Below are positions 41,089 through 52,500 of a stretch of 64,000 nt of DNA, piece by piece. Source of the DNA: Leishmania mexicana MHOM/GT/2001/U1103 (taxonomy: Eukaryota > Euglenozoa > Kinetoplastea > Trypanosomatida > Trypanosomatidae); the NCBI RefSeq assembly GCF_000234665.1, contig NC_018333.1, forward strand, positions 838,760 through 902,759, written 5' to 3'. Made by a program: the position numbers and the translations under genes. The notes under the pieces were generated by a model. That model worked only from the letters and a program-made list of their open reading frames with translations, did not search any database and was not told where the DNA came from. Numbering within the stretch: the first letter of the stretch is position 1; every line of letters starts with the position of its first letter.

Positions 41089-43540
41089 AGCCTCCTCTTT
41101 ATGTTGTATCCCGATATGCGCGCGCGTAGGCGGTGTATGTAGGTTTATCGGGTGGGACAGGAAGATCAGCGGCTTACAGTCAGCGGAGCAGAACCACCGC
41201 AGCAGAAGATACAAGGGAAAAAAAGAACGTCCCCAACGAATACAATACGAGAAATCAAAACAAGGCAAGAACGGCGTCCCCACCGCCAGCGTTTCTTTTC
41301 CACGTGTGTTTGAGTGCGTATGCCTGCCACAAGGGTGAGTAACCCATCCACCACGTCTGTGATGCTGCACAGCAACGCTGAGTGGCGTTCAAAGGCAAAG
41401 AAAAAAGATTACGGTGCAAGAAAAGTTCCTACTGTACATGAGAAGGCCTGACACAGGTTTTCCGTCCCCCTCCCCCAGCACTTTTCGTCTCCTCAGTGTG
41501 AGGCTTCAGACCGGTACAGCAAAATGCGATGATGGTCAAGTGCACGCTTGAGAAGAGAGAGATGCTGTATGCGTATAAGTTTTTGTGTGTGTGTCGCAAG
41601 TAGCTGCAACCGTCCGCGTAAAAATAAAGGAGAAACGCCCAGCGGACTCTCCCTACACGAAGATGGGCTCCTAAGCGCGCGCCCCCTTACACGCACACAA
41701 GCAAAACTTGCTTGTCTATGTGTTGCTATGGAAGAGAAGGGAGGTGGCGGTGTCGGATCAGCGAGTCCAGGAATGTATCAAAGGTGGTTCTCCACAGGCC
41801 CTGCATGACGGAAAGCCGGAGAACGGGCTAGAGAAGAACGTTTATCACCACATCAAGTGCAGCAGAAGGCACGTCGTGGAGTACCCAAGGCAAAAAATAG
41901 GAAGAGAGGAGAAGAAGAGTACACGCAACAGTCGCAGCAGCAACGGCAATGAGAACGCGTAAGTCCACTTACGGTGTAGTCACCGAAGGACAGAGGGACA
42001 GGGCGCAGAGGGGAGATGAACGCATGACAAAAAAAACGAGCAGCGTCCCGGTTTCACCCACTGCTGCGACGACCTCGCCGAGCAGCCTGCACTGGGTATT
42101 TGCATTGTAACACCACTCGTTCCGCCATTTGTATGCACCTCTTGCACCTCTCCTCGCTTACTCAGCGCCATCCCCCGACCGTATCGCGCGGTGAGCGGGA
42201 GCCGCAGACACACACTCTCTCCATGTGCGGCTTGTCAGATCCTTTCGTTTTTCGTGCAGTTTTAGCGCGTGGTCCCGACGTGGACGTGAGTCCCTTGTCT
42301 TTTCTTTTTCCATCACTCATCCATCTGCGTTTTAGGGGATGTTTGTTCCTCCATGCAAACGATTAACACAGCTGCCTCGCGCCCGGCTCCTCGTCGTTTT
42401 TTGTTTGCGTTGTTGCGTCTGTTTGCTGTGTGGTCCGAAAAAGTAACGATCCGCCAAAACGCGTGTGTCTGCGCAGGTCCTTCTTGCTTTCCGCCCGGGT
42501 AGATCTTCTCGTGGTGCGATCGCGGCTATACCTACATTTTGACCGCTGGCCGCGCGCGCACCTACCCCCCCCTCTCCCCCTGCTCTCAACAGTTTCACCG
42601 GTCACCCTTCGTCGTTGCACTACTGCACGTTATTTGCAGTGGCCTTCCCTGCTGGTGGCAGCATCACACATTCGACATGTCCCTCTCCCACTCAGAGATC
42701 ACCGCACACAGTGTCCGTCTATTCCACGGCGAGAACAAGAGCGGCTCACACGCGAAGTATTCAAAGGACTCGCGAAGTGGAGGGGGTGACCAAACAAAAT
42801 TAAAAAAAAGTGTTGAGTAGGCGGGCGGATGAACGTGTCGCAGACGAAACGAGCATCAAACGACAAGAAGACGAACGTGAACGCAGACGCGAACACCCGC
42901 ATGAAGCAAACAGCGAAAGGCAATAATCAAAAACTTCATCGAGCACCCGCACACGCACACACCCACCGAAGGAGAGTGCGTGCGCAACTACGCCAATAAG
43001 AGCAACCACGACAAACACCTTCACCCCCCCCACACACACACACCGCGACCAACTAGAAAGAGGAAGCCGAGGGATACTTGGCCTCACAAGAGCAACCCAT
43101 GAGTCCTTGTTAGTGTATGTGTGTGTGTATGTGCGGAGCGGGGAAGGTGGGCCGAAAAAGGTCAAGCGAGAGAGCGGTTTTGTGATTGGGGCTCTTTTTT
43201 TTCTGCTGTTGGTGTGAATTTTATCGCGAGGAAGAGCAGCAACGCCTGCTGACATCTGCATCTGCCCTGCGTTTACATACGTGTGGGGTGGGTTGGAAAG
43301 AAGCCCAACAAACCAGCTCTCCTTTATTCCGCTCGCGTCTACAGCACATCAACACGGCCTCATGCAGCGGTCAACCCTCGATTCGCGTAGCGCAACCACC
43401 ACAGCGGCAGCTACAGCATCCAAAAAAAAGCGCGTCGCCGTCATGTCAGACACGAGCACAGTTTCACATACACGGACGCATACAAAAAAAGCATAGTGGA
43501 AGCAGAAAAAAAGGTGAGAGACACATAAGCTAGTAAGCAA

Positions 43541-43564
43541 CACACACACACACACACACACACA
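43541..43564. repeat. CA dinucleotide repeat
   Basis: Perfect (CA)12 run on the plus strand in the presumed 3' UTR of the membrane-protein gene. Confidence 0.92.
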
Positions 43565-43980
43565 GGCGAAGGAGAAGAAGGCGAGCAAGAGAAGGAAGAT
43601 CGGAGGCGCACATGGAATAATAGGCACGAGTACGGGACGAAAAAAAAGAAACACGAGACCCAAAACATCATCAGCACGAGCAACCACCACCACCACAACA
43701 ACCACAACACCGTGGCCGCCGAGCCGGCGAAACAGCACAACCCGCGTAGAGAAAACTGCATATGCTGTCTCTCCTGTCCCTTGCGAATAGCACGTGTGAC
43801 TGCTGTGACCTGATTCCAACGAAGGCGTTAGACAGCAGGCCATGTAATCCACTTCAGCGAAGCACACGACTGCAACGGGATCGAGTGGAACTGCGTGGGC
43901 CTTTCGCCGTATGCCTCCCCCCTTTTTGGTTTTCCTCCCCTTCGCATTCGCCTCTCCCTCGGCTTCCGTCAGCACACGCC

Positions 43981-44826
43981 CTACTTCCAGTCCGCGTCAT
44001 CGCCCGGCTTCTCGGTGCTTCTGCTGTGGTCTCGCGGCGGCGTGTCCGCCGACTCCGACACCATGGCGGTAGAGGAGCTCGTCGTGTTCGTGGAGGCGAT
44101 GTGCGTAACGTCGTCCCACGGAAACGGCCACGTGTGCCGCGCCAGGTACGAAGTTGCCATGCCCTCCAACACAGTCACCAATATCGCCACCACCGCCTCA
44201 GAGCCTTGCTCAGGAATCATGACGGAAAAAGTTGACATGTACGCTCGCAAAACCAGCTGTGACAGCAGCACGCAAAAGACCCGTTTTGTGCGGCACCGCG
44301 CTGACCCTACAAGGCGCCGGCGCGCAATCAGCTTGCCGATCGTCATAACCACCGAGGGAATCTGCCAGGTGAAGAAGTCGAAGTTCCATTCGTCGTCCGA
44401 GCTTGCGAAGGCGTATATGGCGTAACTGGCGTAGGTGCTAGGATTGAAGCGATCGAGCAGCGCCAGCACATCCGACCAACGCGTGAACATGTAGTCCAGC
44501 ATAAAGCGCGGAGTTGTGGAGGCAGCTAGGTAGCGGACAGGCATGAGGAGCACCGATATGCCCACCTCGGCCCCCATGGAGAGAACGTAGCGCATGGCCT
44601 CGCGCTCTGAGATGATCATGGCGCCCTTGTGGCCAAACACCTTCTCCGCGACAAAGCCCTGGCTGCCGTAGTACACGGTAGAGTGCAGGCAAAGCCGCAG
44701 AAAAGCACCATAGGTAAGTCGGACAGTTTCAAGATTAGAACTGATTTTGGGCAAATAATGCGTGCTGGACGTCCCTGCGTCGGCGTGGTGGAAGCCGCTC
44801 ATTATCGTGGGGGCACCCGACTGCAT
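43981..44826 (-). CDS. Hypothetical membrane protein
   Basis: The 281-residue protein has two or more likely membrane helices: about residues 75-97 (YVLSMGAEVGISVLLMPVRYLA), about 186-205 (FCVLLSQLVLRAYMSTF) and about 210-230 (AVVAILVTVLEGMATSYLA). Aromatic-rich loops lie between them (FNPSTYASYAIYAF, WNFDFFTWQIP). The C-terminal ~45 residues are Ser/Thr/Asp-rich and disordered. I do not recognise the family; a mitochondrial or other organellar inner-membrane protein would fit the size and pattern, but nothing proves it. The open frame begins at 44877 with GTG. ATG 44826 is the first ATG after a strong pyrimidine tract and AG (44881-44880); a second ATG at 44802 could also serve. No known motif or catalytic residue is visible. 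Confidence 0.75.
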   Translation of the reverse strand: MQSGAPTIMSGFHHADAGTSSTHYLPKISSNLETVRLTYGAFLRLCLHSTVYYGSQGFVAEKVFGHKGAMIISEREAMRYVLSMGAEVGISVLLMPVRYLAASTTPRFMLDYMFTRWSDVLALLDRFNPSTYASYAIYAFASSDDEWNFDFFTWQIPSVVMTIGKLIARRRLVGSARCRTKRVFCVLLSQLVLRAYMSTFSVMIPEQGSEAVVAILVTVLEGMATSYLARHTWPFPWDDVTHIASTNTTSSSTAMVSESADTPPRDHSRSTEKPGDDADWK

Positions 44827-45554
44827 GTTTGGGCGAGAGGGTCTGAAGTGCCGCCTTTGGGACTCGTCTCTTCGCACTTCTGTTTATCAGAGGAGGGGGG
44901 GGTGAAGGGAGGGCGGAGGAGGGGGAGAGAAGAACGCGCGTGGGCGACCGCTTCTCGCTCGTGCGTCGTTGTTTGAGTGGTCAGCAGAAGGGCGTGACGA
45001 CCCGTATTGGTACTCTACTTCCTGCGTGCCGGACAGTGACTAAAACAAGACGAAGGGTAACGGAGCGGAGACGGAGCGGGGGAGGTGGAGAGAAAACATA
45101 TTCGACATGTTACGCACGGAGGCGCCCCTCCCGTTACGGGCGCACACAAGATATGGCTTTTAACCTGGAAAAGGTCTCCGCGGCGGAATCAGCACCGCGC
45201 CACGTGTGGCATCGAGCGCTGCTCTTTTCTGAAGAATTATCTTTTAGATCGCTTCTCCGCTTCGTCTCTTATGCTTGATGGTCACATCCTTCCAGCACGG
45301 CACCCATCAAGAGGCGAGTCTGTAGCCGTGTGCGTGACGCCGAGTCCTCTGCATCGCTGGGGGCAGCCGCAATGCAGCAGAAAGAGGGGAGGTGAGGCGT
45401 GGCACTCTTCTGTTGGTCGGCATGTTCGTTTGCTGTTGCTGGGGCCGCTAGCCGCGGCTGTCATGTGGGAACCTGTCTCTGTGCTCCCGGTAGGCGCAGG
45501 TGCACGAGATGCGTGGGACCCTCTTCGCGTGTCCGCTCAGTGTCCGGTTGCCCA
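44827..45554. other. Intergenic region
   Basis: Contains the pyrimidine tract of the membrane-protein gene and the 3' UTR of the CLP1-like gene. No supported open frame. Confidence 0.6.
44880..44930 (-). promoter_or_regulatory. Candidate trans-splice acceptor of the membrane-protein gene
   Basis: The coding strand from 44930 down to about 44891 is a nearly pure C/T tract, followed by AGs at 44881-44880 and 44878-44877, about 54 bases before ATG 44826. Confidence 0.55.
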
Positions 45555-46832
45555 CTACGTTACTGGCAGGGGCATCACCAGTTCCCGTGGCAGGTGCAGG
45601 GACGGCGAGACCACCAAAAAGGGCTTGGGCAACTCGCCACCGGATGGAGCGAGGAAGCTGACAAATTGCTTTCCGACCTCCAGGAAGGCAACAAACCCCG
45701 CGACGTTCGCCTCCGCGGCAGATGCAGCCGTGTCGGCCCAGACGACCGCGGCAACACCCAGGTCCGGCACCTCTCTCCAGCTCAGTGGCTCGAATGTCTC
45801 CGCGTGGAGAAGCACCAACTCCGACATTCGTGCCACACCGCGCATCGGCATCAGAGGAGTACGTGGGGTGCCAAAAAAGTAGCGCTCGAGCTGCGCGCGT
45901 CGGCGCTGCTCCGCCCCGGCGGGGCTGGGCGACTGCACACCCGCCAGCTTCGGCAGCCGCACAAAGTGCACTGTGCGGCCCAAGACAGCGTTGTAAAGAA
46001 ACTTTTCCAGCTCCCAATCTGCGCCGGTGATGACGACGTGCGTGACCGCGAAAATGGAGAGGATGTCGCTCAGCACGTCGTACTGAATCTCGGTGGAAGG
46101 GGACAACGAGTGGATCAAGAAGCCGCCCGCTTCAAACTTGGAGTTGGCGAACCCGAGCGAGGTAGCTGCTTGCGCCGCACAGACGCACAGATCCAAGTAG
46201 CGCTTCAGCGTCGCACTCGTGACAGAGGCCGTGCCGTGAAAAAACGACAGCGGCATCATCACACCAAAGTCCTCCGGAGCTGTCACCGGCTCTTCCACAA
46301 ACGCAGCCGACACTGTACCTGGACAGCCCACCATAGGCATCGCCACATCGACGTCCACGTAGCAAATGCCGTACGGGCTACCGCCGCGAACCGCGAGGTT
46401 GAGCAGTGCTCGCGAGACCATCTCCCTCTCCCACTGGTTCTCTCCGACAACAAGCACACGAGGGCCCTGCCAAGAGTCTTTGAGCTCCTCGGTGCTGGAC
46501 AGTGCTTTCTTGCCGCGCTCGTCAATGGCCAGCATTGCATCCACGCGCGCAGTGTCTAGCAGCGCGTGGATCTCATCGAGGACACTGCTTATCGGGGTCT
46601 GCACGATAACTGCGTCTCCTTCGATCTGCACAACGGCGTCACCAAAGGCCTCCAGGACAATGCACGCCTCCGCTGGAAAGGCGTAGCGCAAGTTGCGCGT
46701 CAGTGAACTACGAAACAGCTCTACTTTTCCACTGACAAGCAGAACAGAGCCACCGTCCTGTGTCGCATTCCATTGTATCGTAACGGCCTCGTGGCTGAGA
46801 TGAAGCGAGGTGTGCGTCTTACGCGGTTGCAT
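45555..46832 (-). CDS. CLP1: CLP1-type polyadenylation/cleavage factor homologue with degenerate P-loop
   Basis: The 425-residue protein has CLP1 family order: an N-terminal beta domain (about 1-90), the central domain starting GPRVLVVGENQWERE (123-137), YVDVDVAMPMVGCPGT (158-173), then PLSFFHGTASVT and a long helical region, and a C-terminal beta domain. In CLP1 proteins the same positions read GPR..VvG....GKSTl and yvDLDvGQg.....GT, so the alignment is clear. CLP1 is a subunit of the pre-mRNA cleavage and polyadenylation complex (CFIA/CFII) and in animals an RNA 5'-kinase. Here the Walker A glycine-lysine-serine is gone (GENQWEREM) and the DLD.GQ segment is DVDVAMP, so ATP binding and kinase activity are unlikely. 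A structural role in 3'-end processing is inferred. The frame opens at 46868 with TTG; ATG 46832 is first after a good acceptor. Confidence 0.82.
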   Translation of the reverse strand: MQPRKTHTSLHLSHEAVTIQWNATQDGGSVLLVSGKVELFRSSLTRNLRYAFPAEACIVLEAFGDAVVQIEGDAVIVQTPISSVLDEIHALLDTARVDAMLAIDERGKKALSSTEELKDSWQGPRVLVVGENQWEREMVSRALLNLAVRGGSPYGICYVDVDVAMPMVGCPGTVSAAFVEEPVTAPEDFGVMMPLSFFHGTASVTSATLKRYLDLCVCAAQAATSLGFANSKFEAGGFLIHSLSPSTEIQYDVLSDILSIFAVTHVVITGADWELEKFLYNAVLGRTVHFVRLPKLAGVQSPSPAGAEQRRRAQLERYFFGTPRTPLMPMRGVARMSELVLLHAETFEPLSWREVPDLGVAAVVWADTAASAAEANVAGFVAFLEVGKQFVSFLAPSGGELPKPFLVVSPSLHLPRELVMPLPVT

Positions 46833-47801
46833 GGCTGACCAACAGAAAGAACGGGTACTGCAACACAAAAAAAAACGCGGCGCGGTAGAGTAAGGGGGTG
46901 GCGACGCGAGCGATGAAAGCCTTCAAGGGTTCGAGCGCCTCCGCGCGTACGCCGAGGCACAAAAGAAAAAGACCCGAAGCAGCTTGCCCAACACAGACAA
47001 AGACGGCCGAACTCAACGGTTTAGTGTCCTCCTTCACGGTAGTTCACGGCCTTGATCTCGTCAAGACACACATACACACATTTATGTATATATATATATA
47101 GATGTTCCGGTGGTGTACGTGTGCGCACTGGGTAAGAAGCAAGGGTCAAGTTGTGTATCTGTGAGTGCGAACAACGTACCACTTTCTATGTGCCTGTGTG
47201 TGCGTGTGTGTTGGCGAGGAGGAGGAGGGGGGGGTCTGCTCGCGCGCTGTACTGTGTTACGGAGGCAGAAGTAGAGGGTAGGAACAACGGAGAAGAGTTG
47301 CCAGCGCCTCGAGGAGAAACACAGAGACACCAACCCGGGACATGGAAGGGACTGCACCTACGCAGCGCAGGTCCACAATGGTGTCCGTGTAGGTGCAGGT
47401 GCACGTCGGTCTGCGCAGAAACAAGCGCGCACAGGTGTGGAGACCACACCGCACTCAGTGGCTGGACACCTCGGTGGGCACTGTAATCACGACGAAAAGG
47501 TCCCCACAGAGACCCCTTCCTTCCAGCAACCGACGCCTTCGCCTCCACTGGCGGCGTGCATGCAGTTGCGGATCGCAGGATTCACTGCAACTATTTTTGC
47601 TCGAGCACAATGCAGAGACGGATAGCTTTTTTCCCCTTCGTCTTCCTGTCGCATGAACCGCCCCCACTCATCGTATGCTGGATTAGCACAACGTCACGTT
47701 CACCCCTGGAGGATAGAGGTGTATGTGTAAACAGGTCAGAGGAGTGACAGCGCATAGACACGACGGCACACGTTACAAGAGAGCGAGTCGCACACATTCC
47801 A
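46833..47801. other. Intergenic region with short TA repeat
   Basis: Holds the CLP1-like leader and the 3' UTR of the PTH2-like gene. A TA run lies at about 47086-47100, and G-rich/GGA runs lie near 47216-47236. No supported gene. Confidence 0.6.
46858..46875 (-). promoter_or_regulatory. Trans-splice acceptor of the CLP1-like gene
   Basis: The coding strand reads a run of nine T residues, then GTGTTGCAG with AG at 46859-46858, 26 bases before ATG 46832. A textbook tract-plus-CAG arrangement. Confidence 0.6.
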
Positions 47802-48629
47802 TTACGAGAAGAGCTTCAACGAGCCCGTGATCGGTTCGAGTACATTCGACGGGGCTGGGCCCAGCGCCACAACAACAACGTCGGAGGGTTTTGCCACTAT
47901 TTCAGCCGGCACACCGCCGTCGGCAGTCATCTCTGAACGCCGGGCCATCGTCATTGGCAGTCGATGTTTCTGTGCCGTAGCCACGATGAGCTCCATCGTG
48001 TCCTTGTCAGGGCACCTTAGCGTAATCTTGCCGCAGCCAATACGGTTCCACCACAGGTACCAATGGCGCCAGCGCTGATGATCCTGTGAGTCTGCCGCAC
48101 AGGGAGACTCGGATGCGGGCGCACCCACAGCTGCGCTCAGCCTAGCCCCCTGCTGAAGCAGCTCGACTAGCTGTACGCCCGCCGACGCCGTGAGCACAGC
48201 CACTTCCTGCGCTGTAATCTTCGGCTGCACTCTGCTGCTAACGACGAAGACCATCTTGAGCCGCAGTGCCTCCATCTGCTCGTATTCGCTGTCTACTTCG
48301 ATGCTGTCGCTGTCCTCGTCGGAACTGCCGCTCGTTGCCGACTCCCAGCTGTCCTTGTTGGAAGCCGCGCCTTCACCCGCATGTGGGTGACCAGTAGCGG
48401 CAGTAGCAGATTGCCTGCGCAACTCCTCCAGCAGCTTGGCGGCTCGATCTCGTCGTGACAACACCGGTGACGCGACCGCCTCTTTCGACGCCGCGTGGCG
48501 GCTTGCCAACTGATGCACGATGGCTGCACAAAAGAACGCTACGGCACACCCCAGCACCGTACCCGTTGCACACGCGGAAGTCCACGCTGTATCACCCAGC
48601 AGGGAATCGGAGGCGGCCATGAAGAGCAT
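47802..48629 (-). CDS. Membrane-anchored peptidyl-tRNA hydrolase 2 homologue
   Basis: The 275-residue protein carries a hydrophobic anchor at about residues 21-40 (TGTVLGCAVAFFCAAIV), an acidic Ser/Asp linker (about 90-118), and a C-terminal Pth2 domain (about 124-274). The domain shows KMVFVV at 125-130, GKITLRCPDKDTMELIVATA at 200-219, and ALGPAP...EPITGSLKLF at the end, matching KMVLVV, PKVVVKAPDEETL and GIGPGP...VTGHLKLY of the family. An N-terminal anchor plus Pth2 domain is the layout of animal PTRH2 (Bit1) on the outer mitochondrial membrane. The usual reaction frees tRNA from stalled peptidyl-tRNA. K137 and Q141 are kept, but the histidine of the CSHA motif aligns with Ala144 and the QDAGRT motif reads RRSEMT, keeping only Thr235, so activity is doubtful. 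ATG 48629 is first in the frame; ATG 48620, three codons in, is an alternative start. Confidence 0.8.
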   Translation of the reverse strand: MLFMAASDSLLGDTAWTSACATGTVLGCAVAFFCAAIVHQLASRHAASKEAVASPVLSRRDRAAKLLEELRRQSATAATGHPHAGEGAASNKDSWESATSGSSDEDSDSIEVDSEYEQMEALRLKMVFVVSSRVQPKITAQEVAVLTASAGVQLVELLQQGARLSAAVGAPASESPCAADSQDHQRWRHWYLWWNRIGCGKITLRCPDKDTMELIVATAQKHRLPMTMARRSEMTADGGVPAEIVAKPSDVVVVALGPAPSNVLEPITGSLKLFS

Positions 48630-49510
48630 CTAAAATGTCCTGTAATGTGTGTTTCTGGTATGGGTGGGAAGGAAGCGCAAGCAGATGTAGCGGCGGAGAT
48701 CCAAGTCGCAGGTGCAGCGCTACACACGCACACACACTCACACCAACGTGTGCGTGTGTGCGTAGCGAGGAACGAAACAGCACTGCCGCTGTGGGTGCCG
48801 CTCTTGTACAGGGTTATCGCAACTCTCTCCTCCTCCTTGTGGGCAGCTCCAGGCACGCTGGAGACAAGCACGTCACCGTCCTTGGATGCGGTCGGCAGTC
48901 CACATAGGACTGTTGGTCGGTGAGAGAGAAGCACACAAGATGGAAAGGCAAATTGTCTCAACGAGAAGAGAGAGAGGGCAAGACGATATGAGGAGCAGCG
49001 GAGGGTGCGTGCTTCCTCTGGCCGCGGTCCTTCAAAAGAGAAGACGGCGAAGCTGCAGGCCAACGGCAGCCAACCAGCCAGCCAGTCCCCCTCCCCTTCC
49101 GCTCCAGCTGCGCTCCTCGTAATGTTTCAAACTCCGAGGTGCCTTTCGCCTCCGTGCCGGTGAGCCCTTTCCCTACTTCTTCGCCAACGAAGAGCTACAG
49201 GGTGCAGCAGCCCCTTCGGCGTCTCGCCTGCCTTGTTCAAACAGAAGCGGTGGTGAATCAGCGCACGCAGCGGCCTTCGAAAGAAAGGAGAGAGAACCAA
49301 GCGGCGGGACGACCCGAAACAATCGCCTGCGTCTTTTCATTTGCTTTGATGCCCTCTCTCACGCACACAGACACAAATACGGGTAGGGAAGGAAACAGAG
49401 AGATGCGCGCCTGCGCTCCGTGAGGGAGGGGGAAAAAAGATACACCTTTGATGGTGGGCAGATGTGGCCCCTGCACCGACGCTTTCTGCCACTGGCCGAT
49501 GCTACTCGCA
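48630..49510. other. Intergenic region
   Basis: Gene-free stretch with a CA-rich segment near 48722-48760 and a GA-rich run near 48950-48980. It is presumably the 3' UTR of the 49511-53158 gene. Confidence 0.6.
48655..48675 (-). promoter_or_regulatory. Candidate trans-splice acceptor of the PTH2-like gene
   Basis: The coding strand reads CTTCCTTCCCACCCATACCAG with AG at 48656-48655, about 26 bases before the first ATG. Confidence 0.5.
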
Positions 49511-52500
49511 TTACATGGTGGAGCTTTGATGACGCAGGAGCGAAATGCCGGGCGATGCTTTCTTCACCGGACGCACGCTACCCAGCGTCAGCGGCTCAGC
49601 GCACAGCCGTGCCACATGCGCCTTACCTTTATTTTCCCTCTGTGTCTGAAAAGCCGACGCGGTCACCGAACGGCTGCCAAGAGACAGGCTCGACCCTCCG
49701 GGATTCCTGCCTCGTGGCGCGCGATTCTCAATCTCGGCCAGATTGCTTTGAGCCGGAGGATCCGTGCCAGTAAATTGGCGTACAGCCCCCGTAGCAGCAG
49801 CACCTTTAGTAATAGCCGGTGGTGGCGGGGTGTGCGGTGAGTTCAGGCTATCCTCGTGCGCGGAAGCCAGCGGCAGATCGGCGTTCTGACTGTCAAGGGT
49901 GTCGGCGTGTGTAGCCAAGAGACTTGTAGAGACTTTCTGCAGCACCAGAAGCTGTAATGACTTGCTATCGACGAATGCAAGGCCCTTCGCCGAGGCAGAG
50001 TCGGCAGCAACGGGTAGTCGTGGCTGCGTTGTGCGGAGCGCTATCGCAGTGGTAGCTTCCGGCTTCGCTGGCTTTTGTAGCACAGTACGCGACACTTCGC
50101 GAATCGACGACGAGGGCTGACGTGCGGTGGCTGCCGTCGCTGCTGCTGATCGTCGAGGAGGCGTGACGCCAACACCCTTACGAGGCGAGCGGAGAACTCC
50201 GGCCGACGCCACGCGTTGGTACACCCGCGGGGACGTGGCAACCCGCGGCTGTGTCGGGGGCGGGCGAGCAGTGTTGGGGCACCGCAGCGCCTGCAACTTT
50301 GCATCCATGACGGAGTTTCGAGTAGACCCGTTGGAGAAGTACGAAAACGAGCCGGAAGACGTTGCGGCGGATCTCCGTGCGGGTTCCAGCGGCACTACAG
50401 CGACACGCCTGGCAGGAGGCGAACTGCTCGCACCAATCAACGTTGGTCCCTCACGTGGAGACGTCAGGCATCCAGCAACGGAAGCGAAAGGCAGCGGTTT
50501 TACAAAGGGCACGGCCGCCGACGGCTGCGCTGTCTTCTGTCGCGGGGAACTCAGAGGCGATGCGGTTGAGGCGCGAGTGTCTCTCTGCATTAGCGGCGTG
50601 ACAGCCTTCGCCCTTGCAGAGAGCTGCTGTTGTCCGACAGCCCAAGCCGCTCGATTTCCAGCAGCCGTTGTGCTACGGCCAGAGCGAGGCACGGCACCCG
50701 CAGGAAGTTGTCGGCTCAGATTATTACCACGCCCGGCCATCACTGTGGTTGCTACCCTTCCTATCCCCGCAGCGGCACGTGCGTTAACGGACGTTTTAGT
50801 CGTGTCCGATCGCACTATCGTGGGCGCCGCGCCGGGGCGGACGCCGTACGAGACAGTCTGTGACGGCACCGTGGTTTTGCCTGCCGTCTGCGGCAATCGG
50901 CCTGCGACTGCGGTGGTCGCTGCACCACGTGCAGATGCCCGTGGTGGTGCCACCCGCGTGCCACCCGCAGCCTTCACAGCGGGTTTCTTCCCACAGAACG
51001 TGTGGCGAACATTACGGCACCAATGTGGTGACGGCGGCGTTGGCTCTGGGCTCTTGCTCGCATCGGCAAAGCGGCTCATAGCTGCGTCATAGGGTGCCGC
51101 CGAAACGCCCAGACGATAACATGAAGGTAATGCACTGCCGCCGTGGCTCACGTTTGCGGCGGGGCCGCATGACGCCGTGCACCGTCGTCGAGAAGCCCGC
51201 CGGTGATTGTCGGCGGCCTCGGCAGCCTTTGCTTCTACGGAAGGGGAGTTTGGAGCAGCAGGGTAGGAGATGGACGCTCGGGGATTGTCCAGAACGTCTG
51301 GCGTGGAAAGGTGTTGTCCGGCAGCGCCGCGAGGCGGTGTGGACAGAGAAAGCACTTGCTGCCGCTGCTCTCGTCGGCGACGCTCTGCTTCCTGCTGAAG
51401 AAGATGGTTCTCCACCCGCCGGCGTTGATTCAGCACCGCTATGCTCACCACGTCATCTAAGAGACGCTCGCGCAGCTGGTCACAAGACGCGGATGCGTGA
51501 GTAGTTGCCCGCGGCTGTTTCGACTGCGGCGGCGTCGTCGCCGATCGCGAGCGCTCGCACGGGGTCCGCGCTTCGTCGTTCAGCGTTCGAGCGCTGTGTG
51601 GGGACTGAAGCGTGCGAGCGCTCCCGGCGCCTCGCCCGTTCGGCGACACCCGGCGGCCCTGCATCAAGTACGCGCTCGGCTTTACATCAATTGGAGACCT
51701 CAGCGTAGGCGGGCCGTAGTAGAACTCCTCGTCCTCCTCAGAGGCACTTGGGGAGAGGATAGGGCGCACGTTGTGTGTGTACGTCGACACCGGTTGGGGC
51801 CGTGGCGGCAGCGGGGCGTTCTTACGACGGTGCTTGTTCACCAAAAGCTGCTCGCTACGAAGCGCGGCTTGATGGTAGGCCACCTTGTCTTTGAGAGACA
51901 TCTGTCGAGCGACGCGGAGGCCTTCCTTCGCGCTGTCGCGCTTGTCCGCAGCGCCGCGCGAGTCTTGACTCTTGTTGTTCCCCAGCGAGGCAGCTGGCAG
52001 TGTGTTGAGCGAGGAAGCGGCAGCAGTGCCCGCGGTCGCCGCGTTAGGGTCAGAGAGCGATTGCGGAGGCGCCGATGGCGGCGTAGTAGTCTGACATTCG
52101 ACCCCACTTCCTGCAGTAGCGGAAGCCCAGTTGGCAGTGTTGTCGTGAGCAGTATCGAAGGAGGTTGGGACGCCATCCTCGTTGCTGGCCGAGGTTTGCC
52201 TCGCACTGGCGCCGTCAACGTCGGTTACCCCGGAGGAAGAAGCATCCAGGTGTGCATAAAAGGCTTTCGTATCCGTTTGCAGACCCCCGTCAGACGGCTG
52301 GGTCAAGCCGTCAGCGAAGGAAGTGTGGTGTGCCTCCGCGCCTTGGCGGAGCAGATGAGCGCGAATGCGGTCGACGGTCTCACCCACGAGCCCCTCTATA
52401 CGGGCCGCCGGCATGAGGGTGCTCCCCTGCGCGGTGGTCGCCGAGATGTGCAGCTGTGCAAAAGAGGAATGCAGCACCCACTCCAGGTCAGACACAAACG

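Larger units (their letters stand above)
41012..43980. other. 3 kb interval without a supported gene
   Basis: Contains the leader of the giant gene and presumably the 3' UTR of the 43981-44826 gene. It includes a (CA)12 run at 43541-43564 and a CAC-rich stretch at 43684-43712. The 208-codon minus frame at 43349-43975 is built largely from these repeats (runs of Val, Cys, Phe) and is rejected. Confidence 0.55.

Noticed and set aside
40535..41089. 184-codon plus-strand open frame overlapping the start of the giant gene
   Set aside because: It is antisense to the leucine-rich part of the giant protein and its translation has no domain.
43349..43975. 208-codon minus-strand open frame ending next to the membrane-protein gene
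   Set aside because: It is built across CA and CAC repeats that give runs of Val and Cys, and it sits in the expected 3' UTR.
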